DNA of 18,769 bases from Gammaproteobacteria bacterium (GTDB lineage: Bacteria; Pseudomonadota; Gammaproteobacteria; Enterobacterales; GCA-2746155): contig JAAGZM010000289.1 in the NCBI GenBank assembly GCA_024206355.1, positions 1 through 18,769 of the forward strand, in the 5' to 3' direction. The translations under genes and the position numbers were made by a program. Below, piece by piece: positions 7,931 through 16,653 of the stretch. The notes below the pieces were generated by a model. The model was not told the origin of the DNA, searched no databases, and saw nothing but the letters and a program-made list of their open reading frames with translations. Positions within the stretch are counted from its first letter, which is position 1. Every line of letters starts with the position of its first letter.

Positions 7931-8170
7931 TTACTCAACTAAAAACTCAGCAAGTTCACTTTCATCAAAAGGCCAGCCAAGTTCTTTTTCAGTATCAGTT
8001 CGCTGAATAACTGGTATTCGAATACCATAACTATCAATAAGTTCATCACTATCGGCTATATCTATCATCTGTACACTAACGCTGCCCTGCTTTACCAATT
8101 GATCAATTAGTAAATGTGCATCCTCGCATAAGTGACATCCAATAGTGGTATAGAACTTAATCTTGGTCAT
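7931..8170 (-). CDS. Glutaredoxin-like protein (thioredoxin fold, DUF836 type)
   Basis: A 79-residue thioredoxin-fold protein with a CxxC redox motif (Cys12-His-Leu-Cys15 in TTIGCHLCEDA) directly after the first beta strand, and the cis-proline segment GIRIPVI about two thirds along. The CHLCE form is typical of the short glutaredoxin-like family once called DUF836, presumed to be thiol-disulfide reductases; the substrate is unknown. The frame is open further upstream to 8257, but that part lies in another frame of rlmL. The ATG at 8170 gives the family-typical MTKIKFYTT start and has GGAAG five bases before it, inside the rlmL coding sequence. It overlaps the end of rlmL by 14 bp, so it is cotranscribed with and probably translationally coupled to rlmL. 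Ends 67 bp before the broken lipoprotein gene on the same strand. Confidence 0.88.
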   Translation of the reverse strand: MTKIKFYTTIGCHLCEDAHLLIDQLVKQGSVSVQMIDIADSDELIDSYGIRIPVIQRTDTEKELGWPFDESELAEFLVE

Positions 8171-10340
8171 TTGTGCTTCCGTGACTAATTTCCCAGCACT
8201 GATGAGGTGCACGTTGTCTAGAGAAGTCTCTTGAAAGCGACTTGCGTCCTTGGGCATAAACTTTATAGGGCCCTTTTAAGCTTTCTTCTAATTTAAAACC
8301 TCTGCGGTTAGTCGAGAAAATTAAAATTCCATCTTCTGATAGTAATTCCATCGTCTTCTCAATTAAATATCGATGGTCACGTTGAATATCAAAATTTCCG
8401 TCCATTGATTTAGAGTTTGAAAAGCTTGGCGGATCAAGGAAGATTAAATCGAATTGTTGCTCACACTTTTTTATCCATTCCATGCAGTTGGCTTTTTCAA
8501 ATTTATTATTCCAGACACTGAAGTTATTTAAATTCATATTGTCTTCAGCCCATTTGAGATAGGTATTAGACATATCAATCGTTAAAGTAGAAGTAGCACC
8601 CCCATCGGCGGCATAAACAGAAGCAGCACCGGTATAAGCGAATAGGTTAAGAAAGCTTTTCTCTTTAGCGAGTTTACGAATACGTGAACGTGTTTTACGA
8701 TGATCGAGGAACAATCCAGTATCAATGTAATCAGTTAAATTCACTAAGAAAGTTAAGCCCTGCTCTTCTACTCTTATCCGCATACGATCTTTTGAATGGC
8801 GCTCATATTGTTGAGTACCTTTTTGTTTCTGACGTGTCTTAAGGAATATATTCGATGAAAATACCCCTGTTACATCTGGTAAAATGCGTAGAATTTGTTG
8901 GATACGCCTTTTAGCTGTTTTTTCAGGAATCGTTGCTGGAGCTGCGTATTCTTGTACATGAAGATATTCGCCATAACGGTCAATAGCAACTGCATATTCA
9001 GGGATGTCATGATCATAAATTCGGTAAGCATCAGTAGGTAATTGCTCTGCCCAACCAGCTATTTTTCGAATGTTTTTTTGAATCCTATTTTTTAGCGCTT
9101 CAACTTCTGCTGGCAATTTATGACCTCTGTCAGGATCAATAAAATTATCATCACAAAGATTAAAGCAATATAAATTACAATCTAGAGGACCATTTTGAAA
9201 ACGGTAACGTTTGTCAGAATGAATTGACATATTCTTTGCCAGTTCAGCTTCACTGGTAATAATTGCACCCTTCCAATCCGAGAACTGCTTCATCCATTGA
9301 CCCAACTGTTGATACAATGGAATTAATTCATGCACCTGCCCCATTCTTTCACCATAAGGTGGATTGGATATGATTAAGCCTGTAGAAGATAGCTCATCCG
9401 AAATCTGACTTACCTCAACCTTCTGAAATGGTCGGTTCTCAACACGAATATTATTTTGTAACCCTGCCCGCTCAATATTCTCTCGTGCACTTCTGAGAGT
9501 TCCATTATCTGACTCGTAACCCAGTAAAGAAAGTTGTAACTTAACTAGACCCTCTACTCTTCTCTGCTCGGCTTCAGCAAATAAACCTTGCCAGTCTGAT
9601 GACTGATGTCCACGCCACTGCTCAAATCCAAAGTGTTCGCGATACAGACCTGGAGCAATGTCAGCTGCCATTAAAGCAGCTTCAATTAAAATCGTCGCTG
9701 AACCACATAACGGATCAATTAAACTCGCTTCTTGCTGCATCAGTTCAGACCAACCAGCACGTAGCAATAATGCTGCAGCAAGATTTTCTTTCAAAGGCGC
9801 AATACCTGTGGCACTACGATAACCGCGTTTATGAAGACTTGGTCCTGATAAATCTAGTGATATTCTCACTTGTCCCTTATGTAAAGCAGCTTGGATGTTG
9901 ATATCCGGATCATCAAATTCTACAGAAGGACGCTTATCTTGTTCTTCCATAAATTGATCAACAATGGCGTCTTTAACCCGTCTTGCACCAAATTGTTCAT
10001 GCCGAATAGCACCTGAGGTTCCTCTGAAGTCAATTTTAAAGGTTTGATTCACACCAAAATGCATTTCCCAATCAATTTCATTGGTGACAGCATAAAGATC
10101 ATCAGAAGACTCAACAGTTCCTGTATTTAAAGGCATTAGAATTCGATTTGCTAGACGTGACCACAGGCAGGCTCGATAAGCCATCATTAAGTCACCGTCG
10201 AAAGTTACTGCCCCGAAGGACTCCTTGACTGAATTCCCGCCCAGTGACTTAATTTCTTCAACTAATAGTGACTCGAGTCCTTTCGGACAAATTGCTACAA
10301 AATTCTGACTCAATTGTTCATCCTCAAATTTGTCGCTCAT
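8157..10340 (-). CDS. rlmL: Bifunctional 23S rRNA methyltransferase RlmKL
   Basis: Modifies 23S rRNA of the large ribosomal subunit: the N-terminal enzyme makes m2G2445 and the C-terminal one m7G2069 (E. coli numbering). Counting from the ATG at 10340 the protein has 727 residues, slightly longer than E. coli RlmL. In order there is a THUMP-containing RNA-binding region after FVAICPKGLESLL, a first methyltransferase domain with a LIDPLCGSATILIEAAL SAM loop and a catalytic NPPYGER motif near 326, and a second domain with FLNLFAYTGAASVYAA and LDPPSFSNSK near 636. The frame is open upstream to a TTG at 10367 and an ATG at 10364. Those would add an odd MKKVCCSC leader and sit within about ten bases of the predicted transcription start, so the ATG at 10340 is preferred, though its binding site is weak. 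The glutaredoxin-like gene overlaps the 3' end. Confidence 0.95.
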   Translation of the reverse strand: MSDKFEDEQLSQNFVAICPKGLESLLVEEIKSLGGNSVKESFGAVTFDGDLMMAYRACLWSRLANRILMPLNTGTVESSDDLYAVTNEIDWEMHFGVNQTFKIDFRGTSGAIRHEQFGARRVKDAIVDQFMEEQDKRPSVEFDDPDINIQAALHKGQVRISLDLSGPSLHKRGYRSATGIAPLKENLAAALLLRAGWSELMQQEASLIDPLCGSATILIEAALMAADIAPGLYREHFGFEQWRGHQSSDWQGLFAEAEQRRVEGLVKLQLSLLGYESDNGTLRSARENIERAGLQNNIRVENRPFQKVEVSQISDELSSTGLIISNPPYGERMGQVHELIPLYQQLGQWMKQFSDWKGAIITSEAELAKNMSIHSDKRYRFQNGPLDCNLYCFNLCDDNFIDPDRGHKLPAEVEALKNRIQKNIRKIAGWAEQLPTDAYRIYDHDIPEYAVAIDRYGEYLHVQEYAAPATIPEKTAKRRIQQILRILPDVTGVFSSNIFLKTRQKQKGTQQYERHSKDRMRIRVEEQGLTFLVNLTDYIDTGLFLDHRKTRSRIRKLAKEKSFLNLFAYTGAASVYAADGGATSTLTIDMSNTYLKWAEDNMNLNNFSVWNNKFEKANCMEWIKKCEQQFDLIFLDPPSFSNSKSMDGNFDIQRDHRYLIEKTMELLSEDGILIFSTNRRGFKLEESLKGPYKVYAQGRKSLSRDFSRQRAPHQCWEISHGSTNDQD

Positions 10341-10380
10341 GCATGAGCAACAAACTTTCTTCATCAACTAATTTAAACGG

Positions 10381-10389
10381 ATCATAGCA
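10381..10389 (-). promoter_or_regulatory. Extended -10 promoter element for rlmL
   Basis: On the minus strand TGCTATGAT forms an extended -10 (TGnTATGAT) just upstream of rlmL and after the topA terminator. No good -35 is seen at the usual distance, as is common for extended -10 promoters. Transcription would begin near 10374, leaving a leader of about 34 bases before the ATG at 10340. Confidence 0.45.
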
Positions 10390-10413
10390 GATTTGAGGTA
10401 ATGAGGTATGGTG

Positions 10414-10437
10414 AAAAGACCGAATTATCGGCCTTTT
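10414..10437 (-). terminator. Intrinsic terminator of topA
   Basis: Fifteen bases after the topA stop, the minus strand reads AAAAGGCCGA-TAAT-TCGGTCTTTT, a 10-bp stem with one G-U pair and a 4-base loop, whose 3' arm ends in TTTT. The symmetrical A/T flanks are typical of bidirectional terminators. The T run is short (four), which lowers confidence slightly. Confidence 0.7.
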
Positions 10438-10452
10438 GGTGTATATAAAAGT

Positions 10453-13092
10453 TTACTTTTTCATTTTTGTTTTATCTGCATTCCACTTGCCGTTATTGTA
10501 ATGAGCTACCCAGCCTGTAGCTTTGCCATCTTTTGTTTCACTCATTAAATACTGGCTTTTAGTTTTTCTAGAATAACGAATAACCGAAGGACGTTTTTTC
10601 GGATCGAGAACCGGGCCTTCCGTTAAATATGCAAACTTGGGATCAAGTTGCTCTTTAACGAGTAATAACTCTTCAACCTTAGGCGCTCTTGTTTCTCTAT
10701 TTCTAGGGAACTTACTTGCAGCAAGAAATATTCCTGCAGCACCATCGCGAAGTACAAAAGTATCTTCAACTTTATCGCATTCTAACATTGGCATAGGGAT
10801 TGGATCGGCCTTTGGTGGTGCAGGTTGGCCATTTCTCAGCAGCTTACGAGTGTTCTTGCAATCTTCACTTGTACAACCAAAATATTTGCCAAAGCGGCCA
10901 TTTTTCAGCTGCATTTCTGATTCGCACTTATCACAATCTATGACAGGACCATCGTAACCTTTTATTTTGAATTGTCCCTGCTCAATTTTAAATCCAGAGC
11001 AGTCAGGATTGTTACCACAAACATGGAGTTTCCTTTGTTCATCAATAAGATAACTTTCCATCGCAGTCGAGCATATTGAACAGCGCTCTTTAGACATCAG
11101 ACTACTAATCTCAGCATCTTCATCATCTTCAATTGAAACAGCTTCTTCACCCGCAGTTAAATTCAAGGTTTTCTTACATCGTTCTTTTGGTGGTAACGAA
11201 TAACCAGTACAACCTAGAAATACACCTGTAGAAGCAGTTCTAATCGACATGTTTCGTCCACAGTCTGGGCATTTAATATCAGTTTCTACAGGATTATTGC
11301 TACGCATTCCTTCTTCATCAGAATCAGCTTTTGCAAGATTCTCAGAAAATAGTTCATAAAATCGATCCAGAGTTTTTTTCCAGTCACGTTCGCCAGAAGC
11401 TATCTCATCCAGACGTTCTTCCATTCCAGCTGTAAAACCATAGTCCATCAGATCGACAAAGTTTTCATTCAGTCTATCAGTAACAATTTCACCCATCCTT
11501 CGAGCATAAAATCGTTTAGCTTCAAGTCGAACATAGCCTCTATCTTGAATTGTTGAAATGATATTGGCATATGTAGATGGACGACCTATACCTTTCTTCT
11601 CAAGCTCTCTCACCAAACTAGCTTCACTAAATCGTGCTGGAGGTTTAGTAAAATGTTGCTTTGGATCTAGTTTTTCTAAATTAAGTTTTTCTCCGATGGC
11701 AAGATCTGGAAGAACAATTTCATCATCTTTCTTTTTTACTTGTGTTTGTACACGAGTCCAACCATCAAACCTTAATACTCTACCGCGAGCAGTCAGATCG
11801 TAGTCACCAGCTTTGACCCTTAATGTTGATGCATCATATTCTGCTTTTGTCATCTGACAGGCAACAAACTGTCGCCAAATCAATTCATACAGCCGCTGAG
11901 CGTCTCTCTCTTGATCAGATAGTGAAGCTGAGCTACGAGTTACATCTGATGGTCTAATCGCTTCGTGAGCCTCTTGTGCGCCGCCTTTGCTACTGTATGT
12001 AATGGCAGCATCAGGTAAATAACGTTGCCCATACTTATTACCAATGTAATCTCTACAAGCTGCTACAGCATCCTTACTCAACGCTGTTGAGTCAGTTCTC
12101 ATATACGTAATATGACCAGCTTCATAGAGCCGTTGAGCCATCGACATAGTCTTCTTAACACCAAAACCTAGTCTTGTACTAGCTGCCTGTTGTAAAGAGG
12201 AAGTAATATAGGGTGCAGAAGGCTTTGAACTTGTTGGTTTATCAACTCGCTCAGCTACGAGATAATCTTGTTGCTTAAGATAATCAACACTTACCATAGC
12301 ATCGGTTTCATTATTAGGACGATACTTATTACCTAAGTGTCGCATCACTTGCATGCGTAACGAGTCATTTTGCTTAGCGTTTAGCTGTGCATGAAGTTCC
12401 CAATATTCTTCAGGATTGAAAGCGCGTATTGAACGCTCTTTTTCTGTGACTAACTTTACTGCTACTGACTGAACACGACCAGCGGATAATCCTCTGGCAA
12501 TTTTTTTCCACAACAATGGTGAAACCATAAAGCCAACAATACGATCAAGAAATCGTCTTGCTTGCTGTGCATTCACATAGTTTAGGTCAAGAACTGTAGG
12601 TTGATTAAATGCTTCTTGTATAGATTTTTTAGTGATTTCGTTGAAAACTACTCGCTTAAAACGTTCTGGCTCGCCACCAATTAATTCCTGAAGGTGCCAA
12701 GCAATTGCTTCCCCCTCTCTATCCAAATCCGTTGCGAGATAAATGATGTCTGATTTTGCAGCGAGTTTCTGGAGTTCTTTAACGACTTTTTCTTTACCAG
12801 GAAGCACATGATATTCAGCTTGCCAGTTTTTCTCCGGATTGATGCCCATACGAGTAATCAAAGCAGCTTTTGCTTTTTTAGCCTTATGCTTGATTTTTTG
12901 TGCAGGGGATAATTTCCGAGTGATCGCAGCAGCCTTTGCACGAGCTTTCGCGTCAACGGGTTCCTTACTGCCAGAAGTCGGTAGATCTCTCACGTGTCCA
13001 ACACTTGATTTCACGATGAAATCATTACCTAAATATTTATTGATAGTCTTAGCTTTAGCTGGTGACTCTACAATTACTAGAGATTTTGTCAT
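10453..13092 (-). CDS. topA: DNA topoisomerase I (type IA)
   Basis: Relaxes negative supercoils by a transient 5'-phosphotyrosine single-strand break. The 879-residue protein has an N-terminal TOPRIM domain (SLVIVESPAKAKTI with Glu9, and the DLDREGEAIAWHL acidic triad near 120), then the core domain with GHITYMRTDS, whose Tyr330 corresponds to active-site Tyr319 of E. coli. Three C-terminal tetracysteine zinc ribbons follow (CPDCGRNM near 605, CSICSTAM near 670, CDKCESEM near 720) and a basic tail ending KTKMKK. The lysine/alanine-rich insertion at about 45-80 of the TOPRIM domain is also seen in other gammaproteobacterial TopA proteins. The gene has its own promoter and terminator, so it is probably monocistronic. 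The first ATG gives the family N terminus, although the nearest binding site (AGG, about 15 bases away) is poor. Confidence 0.97.
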   Translation of the reverse strand: MTKSLVIVESPAKAKTINKYLGNDFIVKSSVGHVRDLPTSGSKEPVDAKARAKAAAITRKLSPAQKIKHKAKKAKAALITRMGINPEKNWQAEYHVLPGKEKVVKELQKLAAKSDIIYLATDLDREGEAIAWHLQELIGGEPERFKRVVFNEITKKSIQEAFNQPTVLDLNYVNAQQARRFLDRIVGFMVSPLLWKKIARGLSAGRVQSVAVKLVTEKERSIRAFNPEEYWELHAQLNAKQNDSLRMQVMRHLGNKYRPNNETDAMVSVDYLKQQDYLVAERVDKPTSSKPSAPYITSSLQQAASTRLGFGVKKTMSMAQRLYEAGHITYMRTDSTALSKDAVAACRDYIGNKYGQRYLPDAAITYSSKGGAQEAHEAIRPSDVTRSSASLSDQERDAQRLYELIWRQFVACQMTKAEYDASTLRVKAGDYDLTARGRVLRFDGWTRVQTQVKKKDDEIVLPDLAIGEKLNLEKLDPKQHFTKPPARFSEASLVRELEKKGIGRPSTYANIISTIQDRGYVRLEAKRFYARRMGEIVTDRLNENFVDLMDYGFTAGMEERLDEIASGERDWKKTLDRFYELFSENLAKADSDEEGMRSNNPVETDIKCPDCGRNMSIRTASTGVFLGCTGYSLPPKERCKKTLNLTAGEEAVSIEDDEDAEISSLMSKERCSICSTAMESYLIDEQRKLHVCGNNPDCSGFKIEQGQFKIKGYDGPVIDCDKCESEMQLKNGRFGKYFGCTSEDCKNTRKLLRNGQPAPPKADPIPMPMLECDKVEDTFVLRDGAAGIFLAASKFPRNRETRAPKVEELLLVKEQLDPKFAYLTEGPVLDPKKRPSVIRYSRKTKSQYLMSETKDGKATGWVAHYNNGKWNADKTKMKK

Positions 13093-13149
13093 TTTTATTT
13101 ATGGCTACCTGTGAATTATTTTAGCGATTCCTTTATATTCATGTTTGCA

Positions 13150-13178
13150 TATATAGAGATTCAGATGCGCTGGGTCAA
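13150..13178 (-). promoter_or_regulatory. Promoter of topA
   Basis: On the minus strand TTGACC (13173-13178) and TATATA (13150-13155) are separated by 17 bases, a good sigma70-type match. The predicted start is near 13143, giving a leader of about 50 bases. The very AT-rich DNA just upstream (13195-13240) could act as an UP element. Confidence 0.6.
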
Positions 13179-13194
13179 GTTAATTCAACAACTA

Positions 13195-13218
13195 TTTTGA
13201 ATTTTTATTTTTTCAAAA
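13195..13218. repeat. AT-rich inverted repeat upstream of the topA promoter
   Basis: TTTTGAA (13195-13201) and TTCAAAA (13212-13218) form a perfect 7-bp inverted repeat with a 10-base T-rich loop, about 17 bases upstream of the topA -35 box. It may be a binding site, a weak terminator for the transcript coming from ybbP, or chance in AT-rich sequence. Confidence 0.3.
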
Positions 13219-13237
13219 CACATAAAACTATTCAGTT

Positions 13238-13458
13238 TTAATATTCAATCAGCATAAAACCGACCATCCCAAGCACAAAACCTGACACAGCTCCCATCGG
13301 TGGAACTCAATATTTATCGAGCTTTACTTGAGGTGCTGTATCTTGAAACATTGAATAGATGATCCCCCAGAGGCGTAAAGCATTATTGTGGATATGATAA
13401 TAGGACAATCTAACAAAAAATATCCAGACACACCTGCAACTGGACCAAGAAAAGACAT
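13238..13458 (-). pseudogene. Remnant of a ZIP-family metal transporter (C-terminal end)
   Basis: The spacer between ybbP and topA is not empty. From 13458 the minus strand encodes MSFLGPVAGVSGYFLLD and continues to LYASGG at a run of five G. Adding one G there lets the frame continue as IIYSMFQDTAPQVKLDKY, a TGA, then PPMGAVSGFVLGMVGFMLIEY before a TAA at 13238. The LYASGG-IIY-FQD-APQ-KL-W-PP-GAV-GF-LG pattern is that of the last membrane segments of bacterial ZIP (zinc/iron permease) proteins as I remember them, where the TGA position is normally Trp (TGG). So there is one single-base deletion and one nonsense change, and the N-terminal two thirds are missing: the remnant begins right after the ybbP stop. 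It is a dead fragment with no expected function. The family call is from pattern memory, not a search. Confidence 0.65.
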
Positions 13459-13477
13459 TAATACTTAACCTCTTACA

Positions 13478-15934
13478 TTAATAGACAGTTCTAAAACTAC
13501 TCATAGGTGGGCGAGATACTACTCTTCTTGCTGCTAAATTCCCTGCAACACTGATAATAATAATGCCACATAAAGGTCCAACCAACCATAACCACCCATG
13601 CATGGCATAAGGTAATTTAAAAAGTTGTTCATAAAGACCGTAGGAAACCAACTCGGTTCCGGCTGCGGCCATCAGGCCTGCTAATAAGCCCAGCAGGCTA
13701 AATTCAGTCATTAGGCTACTTCTTAAATAGCTACGACTGGCTCCAAGAGTTCTAAGGACTGTCGACTCAAAAATTCGTTCATCCATGGTAGATTGTATGG
13801 TTGCTAACAAGACCATCAAACCTGCAATAATCACAAACAGTAAGATATATTCAACGGCTATAGAGACCTGCTCTATAATTCGCTGTACCTGATCCATAAT
13901 GGCACCTAACTCGATAAGAGTCACAGCGGGAAATTGCTCAACCATACTATCAAGTAGGTGCTTTTTCTCTGCTTCTAAATAAAAGCTAGTCATCCAGTCA
14001 GCAGGTAAATCTTTTATCGCATCAGAGGTAAACATTACAAAGAAATTAGGCTTAAAGGAATCCCACTTTACTGAACGTAGACTTGTTATCTCTCCTTGAT
14101 AAATACGCCCGCCAGTATCAAAGCCGAGAATATCGCCAAGCTGTAACCCCATACTTTCAGCGAATTTATTTTCTAGACTCATTGCAGGATGACCTGAAGT
14201 TGTTTTCTCTGGACTCCAGATACCCTCTTCGAGTTGGTTATGATCAGGCAATTGCTCAGACCAGGTAATATTGACTTCCCTTTCGATTTTTCCAGTAGCT
14301 GACTCAGGTAAGTTAATCCTAGAACGAATCATCGGAAACATTCCTGATGTCTCTATTTGGCGATCTGAAAAAAAAGTTTCCATCTGTTCAACTTCAGTCG
14401 GCTCGACATTAACGATAAAGTGATTAGGTGTATCATCGGAGAGCTTAGAGCGCCAAGTGTCCAATAAATCATTACGCAGTAATAGAATTAACATCATTAC
14501 CAGTAGTGCTAAGCCAAAGGCCATTATTTGAATAGTCGAAGCTTTACTGTGACGAGCAAGCTGACTAAAGCCGAATCGAACTGAACCTGACATGTAACGT
14601 TGAAAAAGTAGACCAAATTTTAGAAATGCTTTAGCAATCAGTGATAGAACAAATGAAGCAACAGCACCACCTGCAATAACAATAACGACCATTTCAATAT
14701 CCCGGGTTTGCCACCACATAATCAGGCCGATAGTAAAAACAGTTAGTCCGTAAGTGAAATAGCCATTTAATGAAACCGGCGATAAGTCTCTTCTAAGAAC
14801 ACGTAATGGCGAAACAGCCCCCAGTCTCATTAAAGCAGGAAGTGCAAATCCTGTTAATGCAGCCATTCCTGTAGCTACTGCAATGAAAAAACTTTGACTG
14901 CTAGGTTGGGGTAAATTGTTCGGTAGCAAAGGTTGCATCAACTCAACTAAACCAAGATGAACAAGATAGCCTGTGACACTACCAACAATACTGGTTAGCA
15001 ATCCAAGTATAAACAAGTTAGAACCATAGATCTTAAGTACAAGAAATCGGCTAGCACCAAAACATCTTAATAGTGCACCATGATCAAAATGATGTTCAGC
15101 ATAACGATTTGCCACCATGGCAATCGCAATACCTGCGAGTAGTAAACTTGCTAGACTCGCTAAGCCCAGAAAACCTTGAGCACGATTGAGTGTACGTTCA
15201 AGATTCGGAACACCTTGGCTACCACCTACAAGTGCCCAAGTAGTATCGAGTTGTTCTTTAATCCATATCGTATATTCTTTGATGCTATCTTTGTTACCAG
15301 CAAATTGATATTGCCAACTAATGCGACTACCAGGCTGAATAACCTGTGTCTTCTCCACATCGTCCATATTCATCACTAGGCGAGGGATAAAATTCAATAG
15401 GCTCCCTCCTCGGCCCGGCTCACTTTCAATCATGCCAGTAACAGTAAATTCAGCGACACCGACTTCAACAACATCACCTATTTGAATTTTTAATTTGCTA
15501 AATAATCGACTATCTACCCAGACCTCACCTTGCTGAGGTTTATAATTTATCTCAGCATTAGAATCATTTGCTGTATTTAATTGTAAGCTTCCTTTGAGAG
15601 GGAATATTGTATCAACCGAGCGAACACTCGCCAGTTGGAATGCATTGTCACTTGCGACTACACTAGCAAACAGTAATGACTTTGCTGATTCAAGCTCTAA
15701 CTTATCGGCTTCTTTAAACCAATTTTCATCAGCTTCTCTTGAACCCGTTAATTGCAGATCAGCACCAATAAAAGTGCTCGATTCTTCAATCATTGCAATT
15801 TGTATTCTCTCACTAAAAAAATTGATTGCACTGACGCCAGTAACAGCTACCATCAATGCAAGAATTAGAACTCTTAACTCACCACCTGCCCAATCTCGAC
15901 GTAATAGCTTCCAAGCTAATTTCAAACTAGACAT
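13478..15934 (-). CDS. ybbP: ABC transporter permease, FtsX-like (YbbP type)
   Basis: An 818-residue inner-membrane permease of the MacB/FtsX superfamily, the usual size of YbbP. There is one N-terminal membrane segment after AWKLLRRDWAGGELRVLILALM, a periplasmic domain to about 245, and a bundle of helices between about 250 and 490 (including FLGLASLASLLLAGIAIAM). A second periplasmic domain follows to about 680, then three C-terminal helices containing the FtsX-type stretch ATIQSTMDERIFESTVLRTLGASR. This duplicated FtsX arrangement with about ten helices is characteristic of YbbP. The start overlaps the end of ybbA by 8 bp, showing a ybbA-ybbP operon. In E. coli the same ATPase and permease lie divergently from tesA, as here. 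They are thought to act as a mechanotransmission-type exporter or lipid extractor rather than an importer; the substrate cannot be read from sequence. Confidence 0.93.
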   Translation of the reverse strand: MSSLKLAWKLLRRDWAGGELRVLILALMVAVTGVSAINFFSERIQIAMIEESSTFIGADLQLTGSREADENWFKEADKLELESAKSLLFASVVASDNAFQLASVRSVDTIFPLKGSLQLNTANDSNAEINYKPQQGEVWVDSRLFSKLKIQIGDVVEVGVAEFTVTGMIESEPGRGGSLLNFIPRLVMNMDDVEKTQVIQPGSRISWQYQFAGNKDSIKEYTIWIKEQLDTTWALVGGSQGVPNLERTLNRAQGFLGLASLASLLLAGIAIAMVANRYAEHHFDHGALLRCFGASRFLVLKIYGSNLFILGLLTSIVGSVTGYLVHLGLVELMQPLLPNNLPQPSSQSFFIAVATGMAALTGFALPALMRLGAVSPLRVLRRDLSPVSLNGYFTYGLTVFTIGLIMWWQTRDIEMVVIVIAGGAVASFVLSLIAKAFLKFGLLFQRYMSGSVRFGFSQLARHSKASTIQIMAFGLALLVMMLILLLRNDLLDTWRSKLSDDTPNHFIVNVEPTEVEQMETFFSDRQIETSGMFPMIRSRINLPESATGKIEREVNITWSEQLPDHNQLEEGIWSPEKTTSGHPAMSLENKFAESMGLQLGDILGFDTGGRIYQGEITSLRSVKWDSFKPNFFVMFTSDAIKDLPADWMTSFYLEAEKKHLLDSMVEQFPAVTLIELGAIMDQVQRIIEQVSIAVEYILLFVIIAGLMVLLATIQSTMDERIFESTVLRTLGASRSYLRSSLMTEFSLLGLLAGLMAAAGTELVSYGLYEQLFKLPYAMHGWLWLVGPLCGIIIISVAGNLAARRVVSRPPMSSFRTVY

Positions 15935-16607
15935 TCACTTCTGCCTCATCAGAAATTAACTTACCGGCTTCAAGTATCAGTTGATGTTGGCATCGGTTGG
16001 CCAGTTTTTCATCATGGGTGACTAAAACCAGTGTTGTTTCTCTATCTTGATTAAGCTCAAACAATAAATCGGCAACCGTTTTGCCAGTTTTACTATCAAG
16101 ATTACCCGTTGGTTCATCAGCGAAAAGTATTGTAGGATTACTAGCAAAAGCTCGAGCAATGGCTACACGTTGTTGCTCGCCACCAGAAAGTTGTTTAGGA
16201 TAATGAGTGACGCGTTCCTTAAGTCCAACTCTTTGTAAAAGTTCCAATGCCTGTTGCTGTGCATCAGCTTGTCCAGCAAGATCAAGCGGCAACATGACAT
16301 TTTCTAAGGCAGTTAGACTTGAAAGCAGATGAAACGATTGAAATACAAAACCTATACGTGTGGCTCTAAATAATGCTAAACCGTCTTCATCTAACTCAGA
16401 CAGTTGCTGATCATCAATAATTATCGAACCATCCGTTGGTTGATCAAGCCCTGCAAGTAAACTTAATAATGTTGATTTTCCAGAACCAGATTCACCGGTT
16501 ATCGCTACAGATGCAGCCTTATTAATCTGAAAATTAATATCCGATAAAATGGTTAACTCACCTTCCTGTGTATCGACGCGTTTTCCAAGATTGTTGACTC
16601 TAATCAT
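15927..16607 (-). CDS. ybbA: ABC transporter ATP-binding protein (YbbA type)
   Basis: The 226-residue nucleotide-binding partner of YbbP, of the LolD/MacB-like family. It has Walker A GESGSGKS at 38-45, a Q-loop in VFQSFHLL, the ABC signature LSGGEQQRVAIARA, Walker B ILFADEPTGNLD with the D-loop directly after, and the switch histidine in LVTHDEKLA. It is the first gene of the ybbA-ybbP operon, with an 8-bp overlap into ybbP. Only 46 bp separate its start from that of divergent tesA, so any promoters must overlap or lie partly in the coding sequences. LolD is an alternative family member, but the fused duplicated permease downstream and tesA next door point to YbbA. Confidence 0.93.
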   Translation of the reverse strand: MIRVNNLGKRVDTQEGELTILSDINFQINKAASVAITGESGSGKSTLLSLLAGLDQPTDGSIIIDDQQLSELDEDGLALFRATRIGFVFQSFHLLSSLTALENVMLPLDLAGQADAQQQALELLQRVGLKERVTHYPKQLSGGEQQRVAIARAFASNPTILFADEPTGNLDSKTGKTVADLLFELNQDRETTLVLVTHDEKLANRCQHQLILEAGKLISDEAEVNV

Positions 16608-16653
16608 TTTTCATATAACCTATAAACTATTTAAAGTAGAGAGTAACACTGAA

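Noticed and set aside
7739..7942. 67-codon plus-strand frame from a TTG start
   Set aside because: It lies antisense to the lipoprotein frame, has no binding site, and its composition is unlike a normal protein.
9599..9901. 100-codon plus-strand frame inside rlmL
   Set aside because: Fully antisense to the first methyltransferase domain; no recognisable motif.
15594..15959. 121-codon plus-strand frame opposite the ybbP 5' end
   Set aside because: Antisense shadow of ybbP and its junction with ybbA; serine/alanine-rich low-information sequence.
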